This document shows positions 53,027 through 62,256 of a stretch of DNA of 64,000 bases, piece by piece. Source of the stretch: Calothrix sp. NIES-2100 (GTDB lineage: Bacteria > Cyanobacteriota > Cyanobacteriia > Cyanobacteriales > Nostocaceae). Made by a program: the position numbers and the translations under genes. The stretch covers positions 8,948,645-9,012,644 of the forward strand of contig NZ_AP018178.1 of assembly GCF_002368195.1 (NCBI RefSeq). The letters are read 5' to 3'. Below the pieces are notes generated by a model. That model ran no database searches and was not told the origin of the DNA. It was given only the letters and a program-made list of their open reading frames with translations. Positions within the stretch are counted from its first letter, which is position 1. Every line of letters starts with the position of its first letter.

Positions 53027-54619
53027 ATGGCTATCGGCTACGTCGCGCTTGTTCTCCACGCACATCTACCCTTCGTTCGTCACCCAGAAAGTGATTATGT
53101 GTTGGAGGAAGAATGGCTCTATGAAGCCATTACTGAAACTTATATTCCCTTATTAAAAGTATTTGAAGGACTAAAGCGAGACGGTATTGACTTTAAAATC
53201 ACGATGAGCATGACACCGCCTTTGGTATCAATGCTCCGCGATCCTCTCTTACAAGAACGCTATGATGCACACTTAACCCAACTCGAAGAACTGATTGAAC
53301 TAGAAGCTGAGCGTAATGTCCACAATGGGCATCTTAAATATTTAGCAGAACATTATGCCACGGAGTTTAACGAAGCGCGTCAGATTTGGGAACGCTACAA
53401 GGGAGATTTAGTAACAGCTTTTAAGGAGTACCAAGATACTAACAACCTAGAAATTATTACTTGTGGTGCTACCCACGGCTACTTACCACTGATGAAAATG
53501 TATCCACAAGCTGTGTGGGCACAAATTCAGGTAGCTTGCGAACACTACGAAGAAACTTTTGGTAAAGCACCCAGAGGCATTTGGTTGCCTGAATGTGCTT
53601 ACTATGAAGGGTTAGAACGGATGTTGGCAGATGCAGGGTTGCGCTACTTCCTCACCGATGGTCATGGTATTCTTTACGCCCGTCCCCGTCCTCGGTTTGG
53701 CACCTATGCCCCCATCTTTAGCGAAACTGGTGTTGCTGTTTTTGGTCGCGATCATGAATCTTCTCAACAGGTATGGTCTTCTGAGGTGGGCTATCCTGGT
53801 GCAGCAGAATATCGCGAATTTTACAAAGATTTGGGCTGGGAAGCAGAATATGAGTACATCAAGCCCTACATCATGCCCAATGGTCAGCGGAAAAACACTG
53901 GTATTAAGTATCATAAAATTACTGGGCGTGGCTTAGGACTTTCCGATAAAGCACTATATGACCCTTACTGGGCAAAGGAAAAAGCAGCAGAACACGCTGC
54001 TAACTTTATGTATAATCGAGAACGGCAAGCTGAACATCTACATGGGATCATGCAGCGCCCGCCGATTATCGTGTCGCCCTACGATGCAGAGTTATTTGGA
54101 CATTGGTGGTACGAAGGCCCTTGGTTCATTGACTACTTGTTCCGCAAATCATGGTATGACCAAAAAACCTATGCCATGACTCATTTGGCAGATTATTTAC
54201 GCGAACAACCAAATCAGCAAGTATGTCGTCCTTCGCAGTCGAGTTGGGGTTTCAAGGGATTCCATGAGTATTGGTTAAATGACACAAATGCGTGGATTTA
54301 CCCACATTTGCACAAAGCTGCTGAACGCATGATTGAAATTTCTCGCTTGGAACCAGAGGACGAATTACAATCGAAGGCGTTAAACCAAGCAGCGCGGGAG
54401 TTACTATTGGCACAATCGTCCGACTGGGCATTTATCATGCGGACGGGAACAATGGTACCCTATGCCGTGAGAAGAACGCGATCGCACTTGATGCGCTTCA
54501 ATAAACTCTACGAAGATGTGAAAATTGGCAAAGTTGATAGCGGTTGGTTAGAAAAAGTCGAGTTGATGGATAATATCTTCCCCAGTATCAACTATCGCGT
54601 CTATCGTCCGTTGTCATAA
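53027..54619 (+). CDS. GH57 1,4-alpha-glucan branching enzyme
   Basis: 530 residues. MAIGYVALVLHAHLPFVRHPE is the GH57 N-terminus; catalytic Glu in RGIWLPECAYYEG and catalytic Asp in PIIVSPYDAELFGHWWYEGPW, followed by the C-terminal DUF1957-type region (SSWGFKGFHEYWLNDTNAW). GH57 enzymes of this subgroup make alpha-1,6 branches in glycogen. In cyanobacteria it exists beside the GH13 GlgB. Whether this member is active as a branching enzyme or is a related glucanotransferase was not tested. A strong terminator follows (54630-54661). Confidence 0.88.
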   Translation: MAIGYVALVLHAHLPFVRHPESDYVLEEEWLYEAITETYIPLLKVFEGLKRDGIDFKITMSMTPPLVSMLRDPLLQERYDAHLTQLEELIELEAERNVHNGHLKYLAEHYATEFNEARQIWERYKGDLVTAFKEYQDTNNLEIITCGATHGYLPLMKMYPQAVWAQIQVACEHYEETFGKAPRGIWLPECAYYEGLERMLADAGLRYFLTDGHGILYARPRPRFGTYAPIFSETGVAVFGRDHESSQQVWSSEVGYPGAAEYREFYKDLGWEAEYEYIKPYIMPNGQRKNTGIKYHKITGRGLGLSDKALYDPYWAKEKAAEHAANFMYNRERQAEHLHGIMQRPPIIVSPYDAELFGHWWYEGPWFIDYLFRKSWYDQKTYAMTHLADYLREQPNQQVCRPSQSSWGFKGFHEYWLNDTNAWIYPHLHKAAERMIEISRLEPEDELQSKALNQAARELLLAQSSDWAFIMRTGTMVPYAVRRTRSHLMRFNKLYEDVKIGKVDSGWLEKVELMDNIFPSINYRVYRPLS

Positions 54620-54629
54620 TTTTGCACAG

Positions 54630-54661
54630 AAATTAGGGTGGGTATTGCCTACCCTAATTTT
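54630..54661 (+). terminator. Terminator after the GH57 gene
   Basis: AAATTAGGGTGGG and CCTACCCTAATTT pair over 12 to 13 bp (one G-T type mismatch) with a 5-nt loop, followed by T-rich TTTTA. Just after the stop codon of the GH57 gene. Confidence 0.8.
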
Positions 54662-54736
54662 ATAGCGATCGCTTTTGTTGTCTCCCAAATCTTGACGGGG
54701 AGTAAAATTGAATAAATACTACCCAATGGTCATCAC

Positions 54737-55369
54737 ATGGTAGCAATAGTAACCCCCGAAGAAAGTAGGGTTTTACTCCAAGGTATCAGTTGGCAAACTT
54801 TCAAAGCCATGTTGGCAGATATGGCAGACGAGCGCAACACCAGGCTAGCGTATGAAAAAGGTATAGTAGAAATAATGACCCCACAAATGCCGCATGAAAA
54901 CTCAAATCGTTTGATTGAGAGTTTTGTGCTTGTATTGTGTGAAGAATTCGGTTTAGAAGTTAAAAGCGCTGGTTCTTTAACAATGACGCGAGATGATTTA
55001 GAGCATGGCGCAGAACCAGATAGCAGCTACTACATTCAGAATGAATTACTAGTCCGAAATAAAGAACATATAAACTTAGTTTCAGATCCACCTCCAGACT
55101 TAGTTCTGGAAGTTGAATATTCCCGACCCAAAATTGATAAATTGAGTCTTTATGCTTCTATGGGTGTTCCCGAATTTTGGAGATACAACGGAACTGTGTT
55201 GCGGATTTACACTCTTTCTGGTGGAAAATATTCAGAAGCCGAAATCAGCCCTACTTTTATTCCTGTGCGAGTAAAAGATATTCCTAATTTTATTATAGAA
55301 AGCAAAAAATCTGGACAAATAGCGACAATCCGTAATTTTCGCACTTGGGTTAAGCAACAGATATCGTGA
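54737..55369 (+). CDS. Uma2-family (DUF820) endonuclease-like protein
   Basis: 210 residues. Cyanobacterial Uma2 layout: ISWQTFKAMLADMADERNTRLAYEKGIVEIMTP, then HENSNRLIESFVLVLCEEFG, EHGAEPDSSYYIQNE, PPPDLVLEVEYSRPKIDK and YASMGVPEFWRYNG. The D-x-E...E/K layout (PDSSYYI, LVLEVEY) belongs to the PD-(D/E)XK nuclease fold. Uma2 proteins are very numerous in cyanobacteria, often in many copies, with an unknown role. Single gene with ATG at 54737. Confidence 0.88.
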   Translation: MVAIVTPEESRVLLQGISWQTFKAMLADMADERNTRLAYEKGIVEIMTPQMPHENSNRLIESFVLVLCEEFGLEVKSAGSLTMTRDDLEHGAEPDSSYYIQNELLVRNKEHINLVSDPPPDLVLEVEYSRPKIDKLSLYASMGVPEFWRYNGTVLRIYTLSGGKYSEAEISPTFIPVRVKDIPNFIIESKKSGQIATIRNFRTWVKQQIS

Positions 55370-55427
55370 TAGGCGAGTCTATCGAAACTCAGGGTTATTT
55401 TTTCCTAAGTGCTGTTAATAAATAATC

Positions 55428-55454
55428 TGTGGCTGTCAACTTTTAACAGCCACA
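55428..55454. terminator. Bidirectional terminator between Uma2 and pstB
   Basis: TGTGGCTGT (55428-55436) and ACAGCCACA (55446-55454) form a perfect 9-bp stem with a 9-nt loop between convergent genes; T-rich sequence (AGTTTTTG) lies to the right, so it serves the plus-strand gene best. Confidence 0.7.
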
Positions 55455-55512
55455 CATCAGTTTTTGAGATTTCAATTGAGATTGCTATAGCAAATGATTT
55501 TACAAGGTGTAT

Positions 55513-56319
55513 TTAACCAAATCTGCCACTGACATAATCCCTAGTATCTTCCTGCTTGGGATTGTTAAAAATTATTTCGGTGGCATCGTATTCTACTAGG
55601 TAACCGCTACGACCGCCTTTTTCTGACTGTTGGACGTTAAAGAAGGCTGTCATATCGGAAACCCGCGCAGCTTGTTGCATATTGTGGGTAACGATTACAA
55701 TAGTGTATTGCTCTTTCAACTCATGAATCAACTCTTCAATCCGCAAGGTAGAAATCGGATCGAGCGCAGAGCATGGTTCATCCATGAGGATAATTTCCGG
55801 TTGCACAGCGATCGCTCTGGCAATACATAAACGCTGTTGTTGTCCACCAGATAAAGATAAGCCACTTTGGCGCAGTTTGTCTTTCACTTCATCCCATAAA
55901 GCCGCCTGACGCAAACTCCGCTCCACCAATTCATCCATATTACCTTTGTAGCCATTTATCTTGGCTCCAAAAGTTATATTGTCATAAATTGATTTAGGAA
56001 ACGGGTTCGGCTTTTGAAATACCATGCCAATTCGACGACGCACCTCTACTGGATCGATGTCAGGTGCGTATAGGTTCTTATCGTAATAATAAATTTTCCC
56101 GTCTGCCCGAAAAGATTCAATCAAATCATTGAGACGGTTATAACATCTCAACAATGTACTTTTACCACAACCAGAAGGACCAATAAAGGCTGTAACTCGA
56201 TTTTTCGGAATGTCTAGCCAAATATCCCGCACAGCTAGGAAATTGCCATAGTAAATATTCAGGTTTTCTGTACGTAATACAGTTTCGGTACCATTCACTG
56301 TGCTAATGTTAGAAGCCAT
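55513..56319 (-). CDS. pstB: PstB, phosphate ABC transporter ATP-binding protein
   Basis: 268 residues. Walker [20 protein letters not shown], signature [18 protein letters not shown], Walker [13 protein letters not shown], switch [15 protein letters not shown]. Strong match to PstB, with the LRCYNRLND and [14 protein letters not shown] stretches. Energises phosphate import through PstCA. Ends the pstSCAB gene cluster on the minus strand, 54 bp after pstA. Confidence 0.95.
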   Translation of the reverse strand: MASNISTVNGTETVLRTENLNIYYGNFLAVRDIWLDIPKNRVTAFIGPSGCGKSTLLRCYNRLNDLIESFRADGKIYYYDKNLYAPDIDPVEVRRRIGMVFQKPNPFPKSIYDNITFGAKINGYKGNMDELVERSLRQAALWDEVKDKLRQSGLSLSGGQQQRLCIARAIAVQPEIILMDEPCSALDPISTLRIEELIHELKEQYTIVIVTHNMQQAARVSDMTAFFNVQQSEKGGRSGYLVEYDATEIIFNNPKQEDTRDYVSGRFG

Positions 56320-56373
56320 AAAGAGTCTAGTGTAAGTTTGGGGTAGTAATAATGCCCTGAAGACAATACTGCA

Positions 56374-57255
56374 CTAAGCTTTCTGGCGAGTTGCCCAGCG
56401 GGCAATGATACTAGTTATCAGTACCATTAACACCAAAATTAGAGAAGCTGCCCAAGCTAGTGACTGTAAATTTTTAAAGGGAGTAGTCGCGAAGTTATAA
56501 ACTAAAACAGCTAGAGATGCTGTAGGTTGGAATAGGCTCCTCGGCCAAAATTGGGAGAATAAAGCGGTAAATAGCAAAGGAGCCGTTTCTCCAGCTGCCC
56601 GAGCGATCGCTAACGTTGTTCCTGTTACAATTGCTGGTACAGCCGCTGGCAATACCACTTGTGTTACAGTTTGAAATTTAGTCGCACCTAAACCTACAGA
56701 TGCTTGTCGCAAATCTTGTGGTACTAACTGTAATGCCTCATCAGTTGTGCGAACAATAATTGGCAGCATCAAAATTGCTAACGCAAACCCACCACCTATA
56801 GCTGAGTAAGAACCTAAGTTGAGTTTTACCAAAGTCAAAACTATAATCCCATAAGCAAATACCCCAGCAATAATCGAAGGTACCCCACTGAGGATATTAG
56901 TCGCAAATCGAATAAATCTGGCTGTTTTGCCAGAACTAAATTCTGTCAAATAAATCGCCCCTAAAACGCCAAATGGGATGCTAATCAATGCACCAATTCC
57001 TACCATTATTAGCGTTCCTAAAATGGCATTACCAAAGCCGCCTCCCTTTCGCAGAGGTGCTGGTGGCAACTCTGTAAATATGCTAGGACTGAGACTGCTG
57101 AAGCCTTGGACGATCACATAAGAAAGCACAGCCAACAAAGGTAGAAGCGCCAATATCCCACATGTAAATGCTAAGACAGTCATCACTGTATTAAACATTG
57201 TCCTCTTAGACATAGGAGCGCGTCTTAGGCTGCTTTCTGGATAACTTGAAGTCAT
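56374..57255 (-). CDS. pstA: PstA, phosphate ABC transporter permease
   Basis: 293 residues. Six membrane helices; permease signature EALQLVPQDLRQASVGLGATKFQTVTQVVLPAAVPAIVTGTTLAIARAAGETAP. The first ~25 residues (MTSSYPESSLRRAPMSKRTMF) precede the first helix; ATG (MSKRTMF) 42 bp downstream is an alternative start. Forms the channel with PstC in the inner membrane; 19 bp after pstC. Confidence 0.94.
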   Translation of the reverse strand: MTSSYPESSLRRAPMSKRTMFNTVMTVLAFTCGILALLPLLAVLSYVIVQGFSSLSPSIFTELPPAPLRKGGGFGNAILGTLIMVGIGALISIPFGVLGAIYLTEFSSGKTARFIRFATNILSGVPSIIAGVFAYGIIVLTLVKLNLGSYSAIGGGFALAILMLPIIVRTTDEALQLVPQDLRQASVGLGATKFQTVTQVVLPAAVPAIVTGTTLAIARAAGETAPLLFTALFSQFWPRSLFQPTASLAVLVYNFATTPFKNLQSLAWAASLILVLMVLITSIIARWATRQKA

Positions 57256-57274
57256 AATTCAACCCACAACTACG

Positions 57275-58225
57275 CTAAATTCGCTTCATGCGGATAACAA
57301 TCAACTCTGCAAAAATATTAACTATGAGTGTTAATACAAACAGAACTAAAGCTGCGTACATTAAAGCTGCTACTTGCAGACCGCTAGCTTCCGAGAATTG
57401 ATTTGCCAGTAGTGAAGCAATCGTATTGGCTGGTGCTAAAAGTGAAAGACTAATATTGTTAGAGTTACCTATTAACATTGTAACAGCCATTGTCTCTCCC
57501 ATAGCCCGACCAAGCGCTAGCATTACAGCACTAACGATGCCAGAAAAGGCGGCGGGAATTAAAACTTGAAAAATTGTTTCCCAACGAGTTGCTCCTAACC
57601 CCACAGCTGCTTGACGCAAAGTCGGAGGAATCGAAATCAAGGCATCGCGAGATATGGCTGTGATGATTGGCAAGGTCATAATTGCTAAAATAACTCCCGC
57701 AGGCAACATTCCCGGGCCTGTAGGAGTGGTACTAAAGATTGGTAAAAAGCCCAAAGTACTATTGAGCCATTTGCCCAAGTTAGTGACGATAGGGACTAAA
57801 ACAAAAATGCCCCACACTCCGTAAACAACGCTAGGAATAGCTGCGAGCAGTTCTACCAAAAATACTAATACCAGCCGTACTTTAGATGGCAGAAAATCCT
57901 CACTTAATAAAATAGCAGTACCAACACCAATAGGTACAGCTAACAATAAACCAACAAAAGAACTCACTAAAGTTCCATAAACTTGTGGTAGAACACCATA
58001 TTGATTATTAACCGGATTCCACGTACTCTCGGCTAAAAAGCCCAGACCAAACTGCTGGATAGCAGGCCAAGCTCCAATCGCCACCTGTGCTGTAATCCAC
58101 AATAAGGTAGCAGCGATCGCCAATGCAAAAATCCGAGTCAGCCAAATAAAACTTCTATCTAGCGACTTTTCTATTTCCGAGCGATTTTTGATCGCTGATG
58201 GCAGATTCTGAGTATTTGTAGCCAT
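57275..58225 (-). CDS. pstC: PstC, phosphate ABC transporter permease
   Basis: 316 residues. Helices at ~30-60, 85-110 and four more; the signature region is LRQAAVGLGATRWETIFQVLIPAAFSGIVSAVMLALGRAMGETMAV. AIPSVVYGVWGIFVLVP is the characteristic PstC motif. N-terminal 25 residues are cytosolic. Forms the phosphate channel with PstA; upstream neighbour is pstS (202 bp away), downstream pstA. Confidence 0.94.
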   Translation of the reverse strand: MATNTQNLPSAIKNRSEIEKSLDRSFIWLTRIFALAIAATLLWITAQVAIGAWPAIQQFGLGFLAESTWNPVNNQYGVLPQVYGTLVSSFVGLLLAVPIGVGTAILLSEDFLPSKVRLVLVFLVELLAAIPSVVYGVWGIFVLVPIVTNLGKWLNSTLGFLPIFSTTPTGPGMLPAGVILAIMTLPIITAISRDALISIPPTLRQAAVGLGATRWETIFQVLIPAAFSGIVSAVMLALGRAMGETMAVTMLIGNSNNISLSLLAPANTIASLLANQFSEASGLQVAALMYAALVLFVLTLIVNIFAELIVIRMKRI

Positions 58226-58427
58226 GACTACTGACTTTAAAAAGTTAGATCGAGAAAAATGTGGGAGAGAACCAGATTTAGTAGAATTATTGCCTAATCA
58301 ACTCTTTAACCGGAAATGAGGATTTTAGTTTGGGAGTGCCCAGAAAGCGACAAATCTAATAATTAGTCAACTTGATTGACTGAAAACTCCCCATACTGTA
58401 CGGCTTAACTTTTGAATATCAAAATTG

Positions 58428-59603
58428 CTATTTACTAGCGCTAGTAGCACCGCCAACAGCAATCTTATAATCAGGACTGATTTGATCGGCAGCAGCAGCC
58501 ACCTTAGCAATCACTGGTTGGGGTAAAGGAACATAACCTAATTCGGTAGCAAGTTTTTGACCATCAGTTAAAGCATATTCGATTAATGCTTCCATTGCCT
58601 TGCCTTTTGCCGCATCATCATACTTTTTGTAAGCCAGAATCCATGTATAGGTAACTACAGGATAGGAATCTGCACCTTCTGGATCGGTAATGAAAGCGCG
58701 GAGATCTTGTGGTAGGGTTACTGCTTCTAGGGTTTTAGATGCTGACTCATCGCTAGGTACAATAAATTTACCGCCTTTGTTTTCTAAAGCGGCGAATGTG
58801 AGGTTATTTTGTTTGGCATAGCCATATTCAATGTAACCAATTGCACCTTGAGTTTGTTGAATTTGGGCAGTAACACCTTCGTTACCCTTAGCTCCAACAC
58901 CTACAGGCCATTTTACACTCTTACCATCCCCAACTTTGGTTTTCCACTCTGGGCTGATAGCACTCAGATGTTTTGTAAACACACCTGTGGTGCCACTCCC
59001 ATCAGAACGATATACAACTGTAATTGGCTGTTTAGGAAGCTTGGCGTTAGGGTTAGCCTTAGCAATGAGGGGGTCATCCCAGGACTTAATTTTGCCTAAT
59101 AAAATATCGGTGTAAACTGTTCGTGGGAGCTTTAGCTCTTTAACATCAGGTAAATTGTAGGCTAGGACAATACTACCAGCTGTCACAGGCAGTAAAATCA
59201 CACCCTTGGGCACCTTTTGGATTTCTTCATCCTTCATGGCAACATCACTGGCACCAAAATCCACAGTACCTTTGATAAATTGCTCCACGCCAGCACCGCT
59301 ACCAACTGATTGATAGTTAACTTGCAAGTTGGGATATTTTTTATTCAAATCAGTAAACCAACTTGCGTACAGAGGTGCAGGAAAAGATGCACCAGCCCCT
59401 GTTAAAGAAATGTTTCCACCCAAATCTAATTTTTTACCTGGGTTAGAGGCAGTAGTATCTGTAGCAGTACCAGGTGTCTCTTTGGTAGCTGTATTATCTG
59501 GCGTTTGCTGTCCGCCGCAAGCAGCTAGACTAATTGTCAGTGCTAATACTGATAATGAAATTTGAAATCTAGTATTTTTTATTGCACTTAAGTATGAAAG
59601 CAT
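58428..59603 (-). CDS. pstS: PstS, phosphate-binding periplasmic lipoprotein
   Basis: 391 residues from ATG 59603. An in-frame TTG at 59612 lies three codons upstream. Signal peptide ends in a lipobox: SVLALTISLAACGG. Phosphate-binding motifs GAGASFPAPLYASWF and VGSGAGVEQFIKGTVDFGASD, and TVVYRSDGSGTTGVFTKHLS, match PstS. Binds Pi in the periplasm and hands it to PstCA. First gene of pstSCAB; a Pho box lies ~65 bp upstream. Confidence 0.95.
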   Translation of the reverse strand: MLSYLSAIKNTRFQISLSVLALTISLAACGGQQTPDNTATKETPGTATDTTASNPGKKLDLGGNISLTGAGASFPAPLYASWFTDLNKKYPNLQVNYQSVGSGAGVEQFIKGTVDFGASDVAMKDEEIQKVPKGVILLPVTAGSIVLAYNLPDVKELKLPRTVYTDILLGKIKSWDDPLIAKANPNAKLPKQPITVVYRSDGSGTTGVFTKHLSAISPEWKTKVGDGKSVKWPVGVGAKGNEGVTAQIQQTQGAIGYIEYGYAKQNNLTFAALENKGGKFIVPSDESASKTLEAVTLPQDLRAFITDPEGADSYPVVTYTWILAYKKYDDAAKGKAMEALIEYALTDGQKLATELGYVPLPQPVIAKVAAAADQISPDYKIAVGGATSASK

Positions 59604-59636
59604 TGCTGTCAATTTTCGTCAACTTCCAAGTGAGCG

Positions 59637-59686
59637 ATTCTACAATATCTCTAAAATGTAACCTAGCGGGTAAAAAAGAGGTTAAC
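59637..59686 (-). promoter_or_regulatory. Pho box and -10 element of pstS
   Basis: On the minus strand, GTTAACCT (59679-59686) and TTTTACCC (59668-59675), 3 bp apart, resemble the 8-bp direct repeats of the cyanobacterial Pho box (PyTTAACCT type); the second is degenerate. TAGAAT (59637-59642) lies 25 bp beyond and fits a -10. Would be bound by the SphR/PhoB-type regulator under phosphate starvation. Confidence 0.65.
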
Positions 59687-59991
59687 AAAGTACAAAAATT
59701 TGTCTTTTTTTAGTGAATTTTGTAACGAGTAATTTTATTTATAAAGATAAATTTTTATACATTCCCTGAAGTTTTTGTAAAAAATACTAAATAAATCTAT
59801 GTATATAGTTGTGGAGGTTTCTTGCTCCCGGATAGGTAAAAAGAAATAAGGAAAACTTTTAAGAGTCGCCCCAACCCTGTTTTCTTCTTTAATGAGGTAA
59901 AAGAGATAGTAAAAGTTCAAACTTAATTACGTATAAAAACATACAAGCAATTTAGCAAGAAAACACTGAAAACCCTTTTTTTGAGTATTAG
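59687..59991. other. Divergent promoter region of pstS and bioY
   Basis: 305 bp, strongly AT-rich. No further conserved site was seen besides the pstS Pho box. No biotin-repressor operator was recognised. Confidence 0.4.
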
Positions 59992-60615
59992 ATGAGCATT
60001 TCCGAGACAGACAAGGCACAAAGTCCTATAAATATGGCAACTGTTCAATTACTATGGTCGATGATTGGCTTACTTCTGACAATGGGTAGCACTTTTTTAG
60101 AAGCCTATGGCATTACCTTACCTTGGAGCTGGAGTAAGCACGGAATTCAAACTTTTTCTTTAGGTGTCAGCTATCAAATTGGTGCGGTGCTTCTGGTAGG
60201 TTGTGTGGGAGGTAAAAATGCTGGGGCGCTCTCGCAAATAGCTTATTTAGTTATGGGTTTAACATTACTCCCAGTATTTTCCGAAGGTGGTGGGATTGGT
60301 TATGTTAAATTATCTCATTTTGGTTACCTGCTGGGTTTTATTCCTGGAGCTTGGATTTGTGGCTTTTTAGCATTTAAAGCCAGGCCTAAAGTCGAAACTC
60401 TCGCATTTAGTTGTTTTTGTGGCTTGTTATCTGTGCACATCTGCGGTATTACTTATTTGACTATCAGCTATATTTGCCAATGGAAAGGCACAGAAGATTT
60501 GACATTAATGCAAGCAATTATTAAATACTCTTGGTCAGTACTACCAGGACAATTTACTGTAGTTTGTGCTGTTACTGTAATAGCATATGTATTAAGACAT
60601 TTAATGTTTTACTAG
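59992..60615 (+). CDS. bioY: BioY-family biotin transporter (S component)
   Basis: 207 residues with about six membrane helices. BioY-like features: VGCVGGKNAGALSQIAYLVMGL, then VKLSHFGYLLGFIPGAWICGFLA, the GYLLGFIPGAW motif corresponding to the substrate-binding GYLIGFI region of BioY. A biotin-specific S component of an ECF transporter; the energising EcfA/T genes are not adjacent. With the bioU-like gene 20 kb away the cell may both make and take up biotin. Starts at ATG 59992. lspA follows 147 bp downstream, as in other cyanobacteria. Confidence 0.8.
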   Translation: MSISETDKAQSPINMATVQLLWSMIGLLLTMGSTFLEAYGITLPWSWSKHGIQTFSLGVSYQIGAVLLVGCVGGKNAGALSQIAYLVMGLTLLPVFSEGGGIGYVKLSHFGYLLGFIPGAWICGFLAFKARPKVETLAFSCFCGLLSVHICGITYLTISYICQWKGTEDLTLMQAIIKYSWSVLPGQFTVVCAVTVIAYVLRHLMFY

Positions 60616-60707
60616 TTATGCAGGGTTTGGTAGCTAGCGTTTTGGGTTAGACAGTGAAATCAAAAATTATGTTTCTAATTCCTATATCCTAGTTCCGTTC
60701 GGCTGAG

Positions 60708-60754
60708 CGTAGCCGAAGCCTAGTCCCTAGTCCCTAGTCCCTAGTCCCTGGTCT
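60708..60754. repeat. TAGTCCC tandem heptamers upstream of lspA
   Basis: Four copies of CTAGTCC/C (60719-60748), preceded by a GTTCGGCTGAGCGTAGCCGA foldback (~60694). Close to the lspA start, leaving little room for a ribosome binding site. Confidence 0.8.
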
Positions 60755-60762
60755 CTAATTTC

Positions 60763-61239
60763 ATGCGTTTAAAAAATCACCTGTTCTGGCTTGCTGCTTT
60801 CATAGCTTTTCTCATCGACCAACTGACAAAATACTGGGTGGTGCAAACCTTTAAATTAGGGCAGACGCTACCAATTTTACAAGATATTTTTCACTTTACC
60901 TATGTGACTAATACTGGTGCGGCTTTTAGTATTTTAAGTGGAAAAGTCGAATGGTTGCGCTGGCTATCTTTGGCAGTGAGTTTGGTTTTGATTGGCCTAG
61001 CATTATTTGGACCCTTATTGAACTTTTGGGATCAGCTGGGCTATGGTTTGATTTTGGGTGGCGCAATGGGTAATGGTATTGATCGGTTTATTTTAGGTTA
61101 TGTCGTTGATTTTCTAGATTTTCGCTTGATTAACTTTGCTGTATTCAATATGGCAGATTCATTTATAAGTATCGGTATTGTTTGTTTGCTGATTGCTTCT
61201 TGGCAAAAATCACCAACTTCAAATCAAAGATCGCGGTAA
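60763..61239 (+). CDS. lspA: Lipoprotein signal peptidase (signal peptidase II)
   Basis: 158 residues with four membrane helices. Catalytic Asp pair in GGAMGNGIDRFILGYVVDFLDF and FNMADSFISIGI (D-x-x-x and N-x-A-D); NTGAAFSIL is the conserved first block. Cleaves the signal peptide of lipid-modified prolipoproteins such as PstS (present in this window). Starts at ATG 60763. Short repeats precede it. Confidence 0.95.
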   Translation: MRLKNHLFWLAAFIAFLIDQLTKYWVVQTFKLGQTLPILQDIFHFTYVTNTGAAFSILSGKVEWLRWLSLAVSLVLIGLALFGPLLNFWDQLGYGLILGGAMGNGIDRFILGYVVDFLDFRLINFAVFNMADSFISIGIVCLLIASWQKSPTSNQRSR

Positions 61240-61560
61240 TTCGTCATTGGTCATTGGTCATTGGTGATTCGTAATTACTTTTTTGCTAGGTTTGCAGAGA
61301 TTTGCAATGGGTGGTTTATTTACATAAATCGCGATCCCATATATCCGACGTTAAGCTTTGACACAATTAAGCCTGGGGGTATTTACCCTCAGGCTTACAT
61401 TAGTTCAAATCCTTAGTTTAAGGAGATTTTATCAGAATTTGAGCTATGTGCTTTTGCAACTTTGCATTGCACAGTATGGAATTTTATTAACTGATGCCAA
61501 ATGTCAGATGAACTGACTATTGATGGCTAGCAAATTAATCCCACAATTCTACTTCAGCTT
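61240..61560. other. Intergenic region downstream of lspA
   Basis: 321 bp between convergent genes. TCATTGG heptamers near 61244-61263; AAGCCTGGGGGT / ACCCTCAGGCTT (61369-61396) form a 12-bp hairpin with a short loop. No gene. Confidence 0.6.
61369..61396. terminator. Hairpin, possible terminator between lspA and the Pro/Thr-rich gene
   Basis: 12-bp stem with one mismatch and a loop of ~4 nt. No long T tract follows, so the terminator role is less sure. Confidence 0.5.
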
Positions 61561-62256
61561 TTAGTTACCAGTAGTGGGAGTTTTTTGCGACCCTGTACCT
61601 GGAACTGGAGTTGGAGAATTAGCGCCTGGTTCGGTAGTGTTACCTGGGTTGCTAGGATCAGGTGTGGTTGTGCCGCCTGGTGCTGGTGCTAAACTACCAG
61701 GAGTACCAGAATCAGGTGTGGTTGTGCCGCCTGGTACTGGAGTTAAACTACCAGGAGTACCAGAATCAGGTGTGGTTGTGCCGCCTGGTACTGGAGTTAA
61801 TTTATTGGGAGTACCAGAATCAGGAATGTTTGTGCTTCCTGGAGCTGGATTTACAGGTGTGGTTGTGCTTCCTGGTGCTGGAGTGGTATCAGAAGGACTA
61901 GACCCTGGTGTTGTATTGTTGTTTGGTGATGAATTTGTTGTATCAGTAGGACTAGATCCAGGTATGGTAGTGCTACCTGGTGTTGTATTTTCAGGAGTAG
62001 GGCTGGTTGTTGTACCGCTATTAGGAGCGCCAGTATCTACTGATGTGCCACCTGCACCTGCACAACGTGAATTTAGCGGAAAATGCTCACACAGAAGCTT
62101 CATTCCTTCTGGTGACATCTGGATTTCCGTTGGTGAACTAGTGGATGAGCTATTAGATTGAGCTATGGAGGATTTACTTGATTCGGCAACAGCAACATTG
62201 GTGGTTAGCGCCAAAGTTATAGCTGTGCCAATCAGGCTCAGAGTTTTTCCCTTCAT
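61561..62256 (-). CDS. Secreted Pro/Thr-rich repeat protein
   Basis: 231 residues. Signal peptide MKGKTLSLIGTAITLALTTNVAVA. Residues ~45-70 keep a compact piece (IQMSPEGMKLLCEHFPLNSRCAGAG) with two Cys, and the rest (75-231) is low-complexity Pro/Thr/Ser/Gly: three near-identical 18-residue units (PGGTTTPDSGTPGSLTPV) followed by looser ones. Probably a cell-surface or periplasmic spacer, perhaps glycosylated. The Cys-containing LCEHFPLNSRC motif occurs in other small cyanobacterial exported proteins. Function unknown. The repeats are prone to copy-number change. Confidence 0.75.
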   Translation of the reverse strand: MKGKTLSLIGTAITLALTTNVAVAESSKSSIAQSNSSSTSSPTEIQMSPEGMKLLCEHFPLNSRCAGAGGTSVDTGAPNSGTTTSPTPENTTPGSTTIPGSSPTDTTNSSPNNNTTPGSSPSDTTPAPGSTTTPVNPAPGSTNIPDSGTPNKLTPVPGGTTTPDSGTPGSLTPVPGGTTTPDSGTPGSLAPAPGGTTTPDPSNPGNTTEPGANSPTPVPGTGSQKTPTTGN

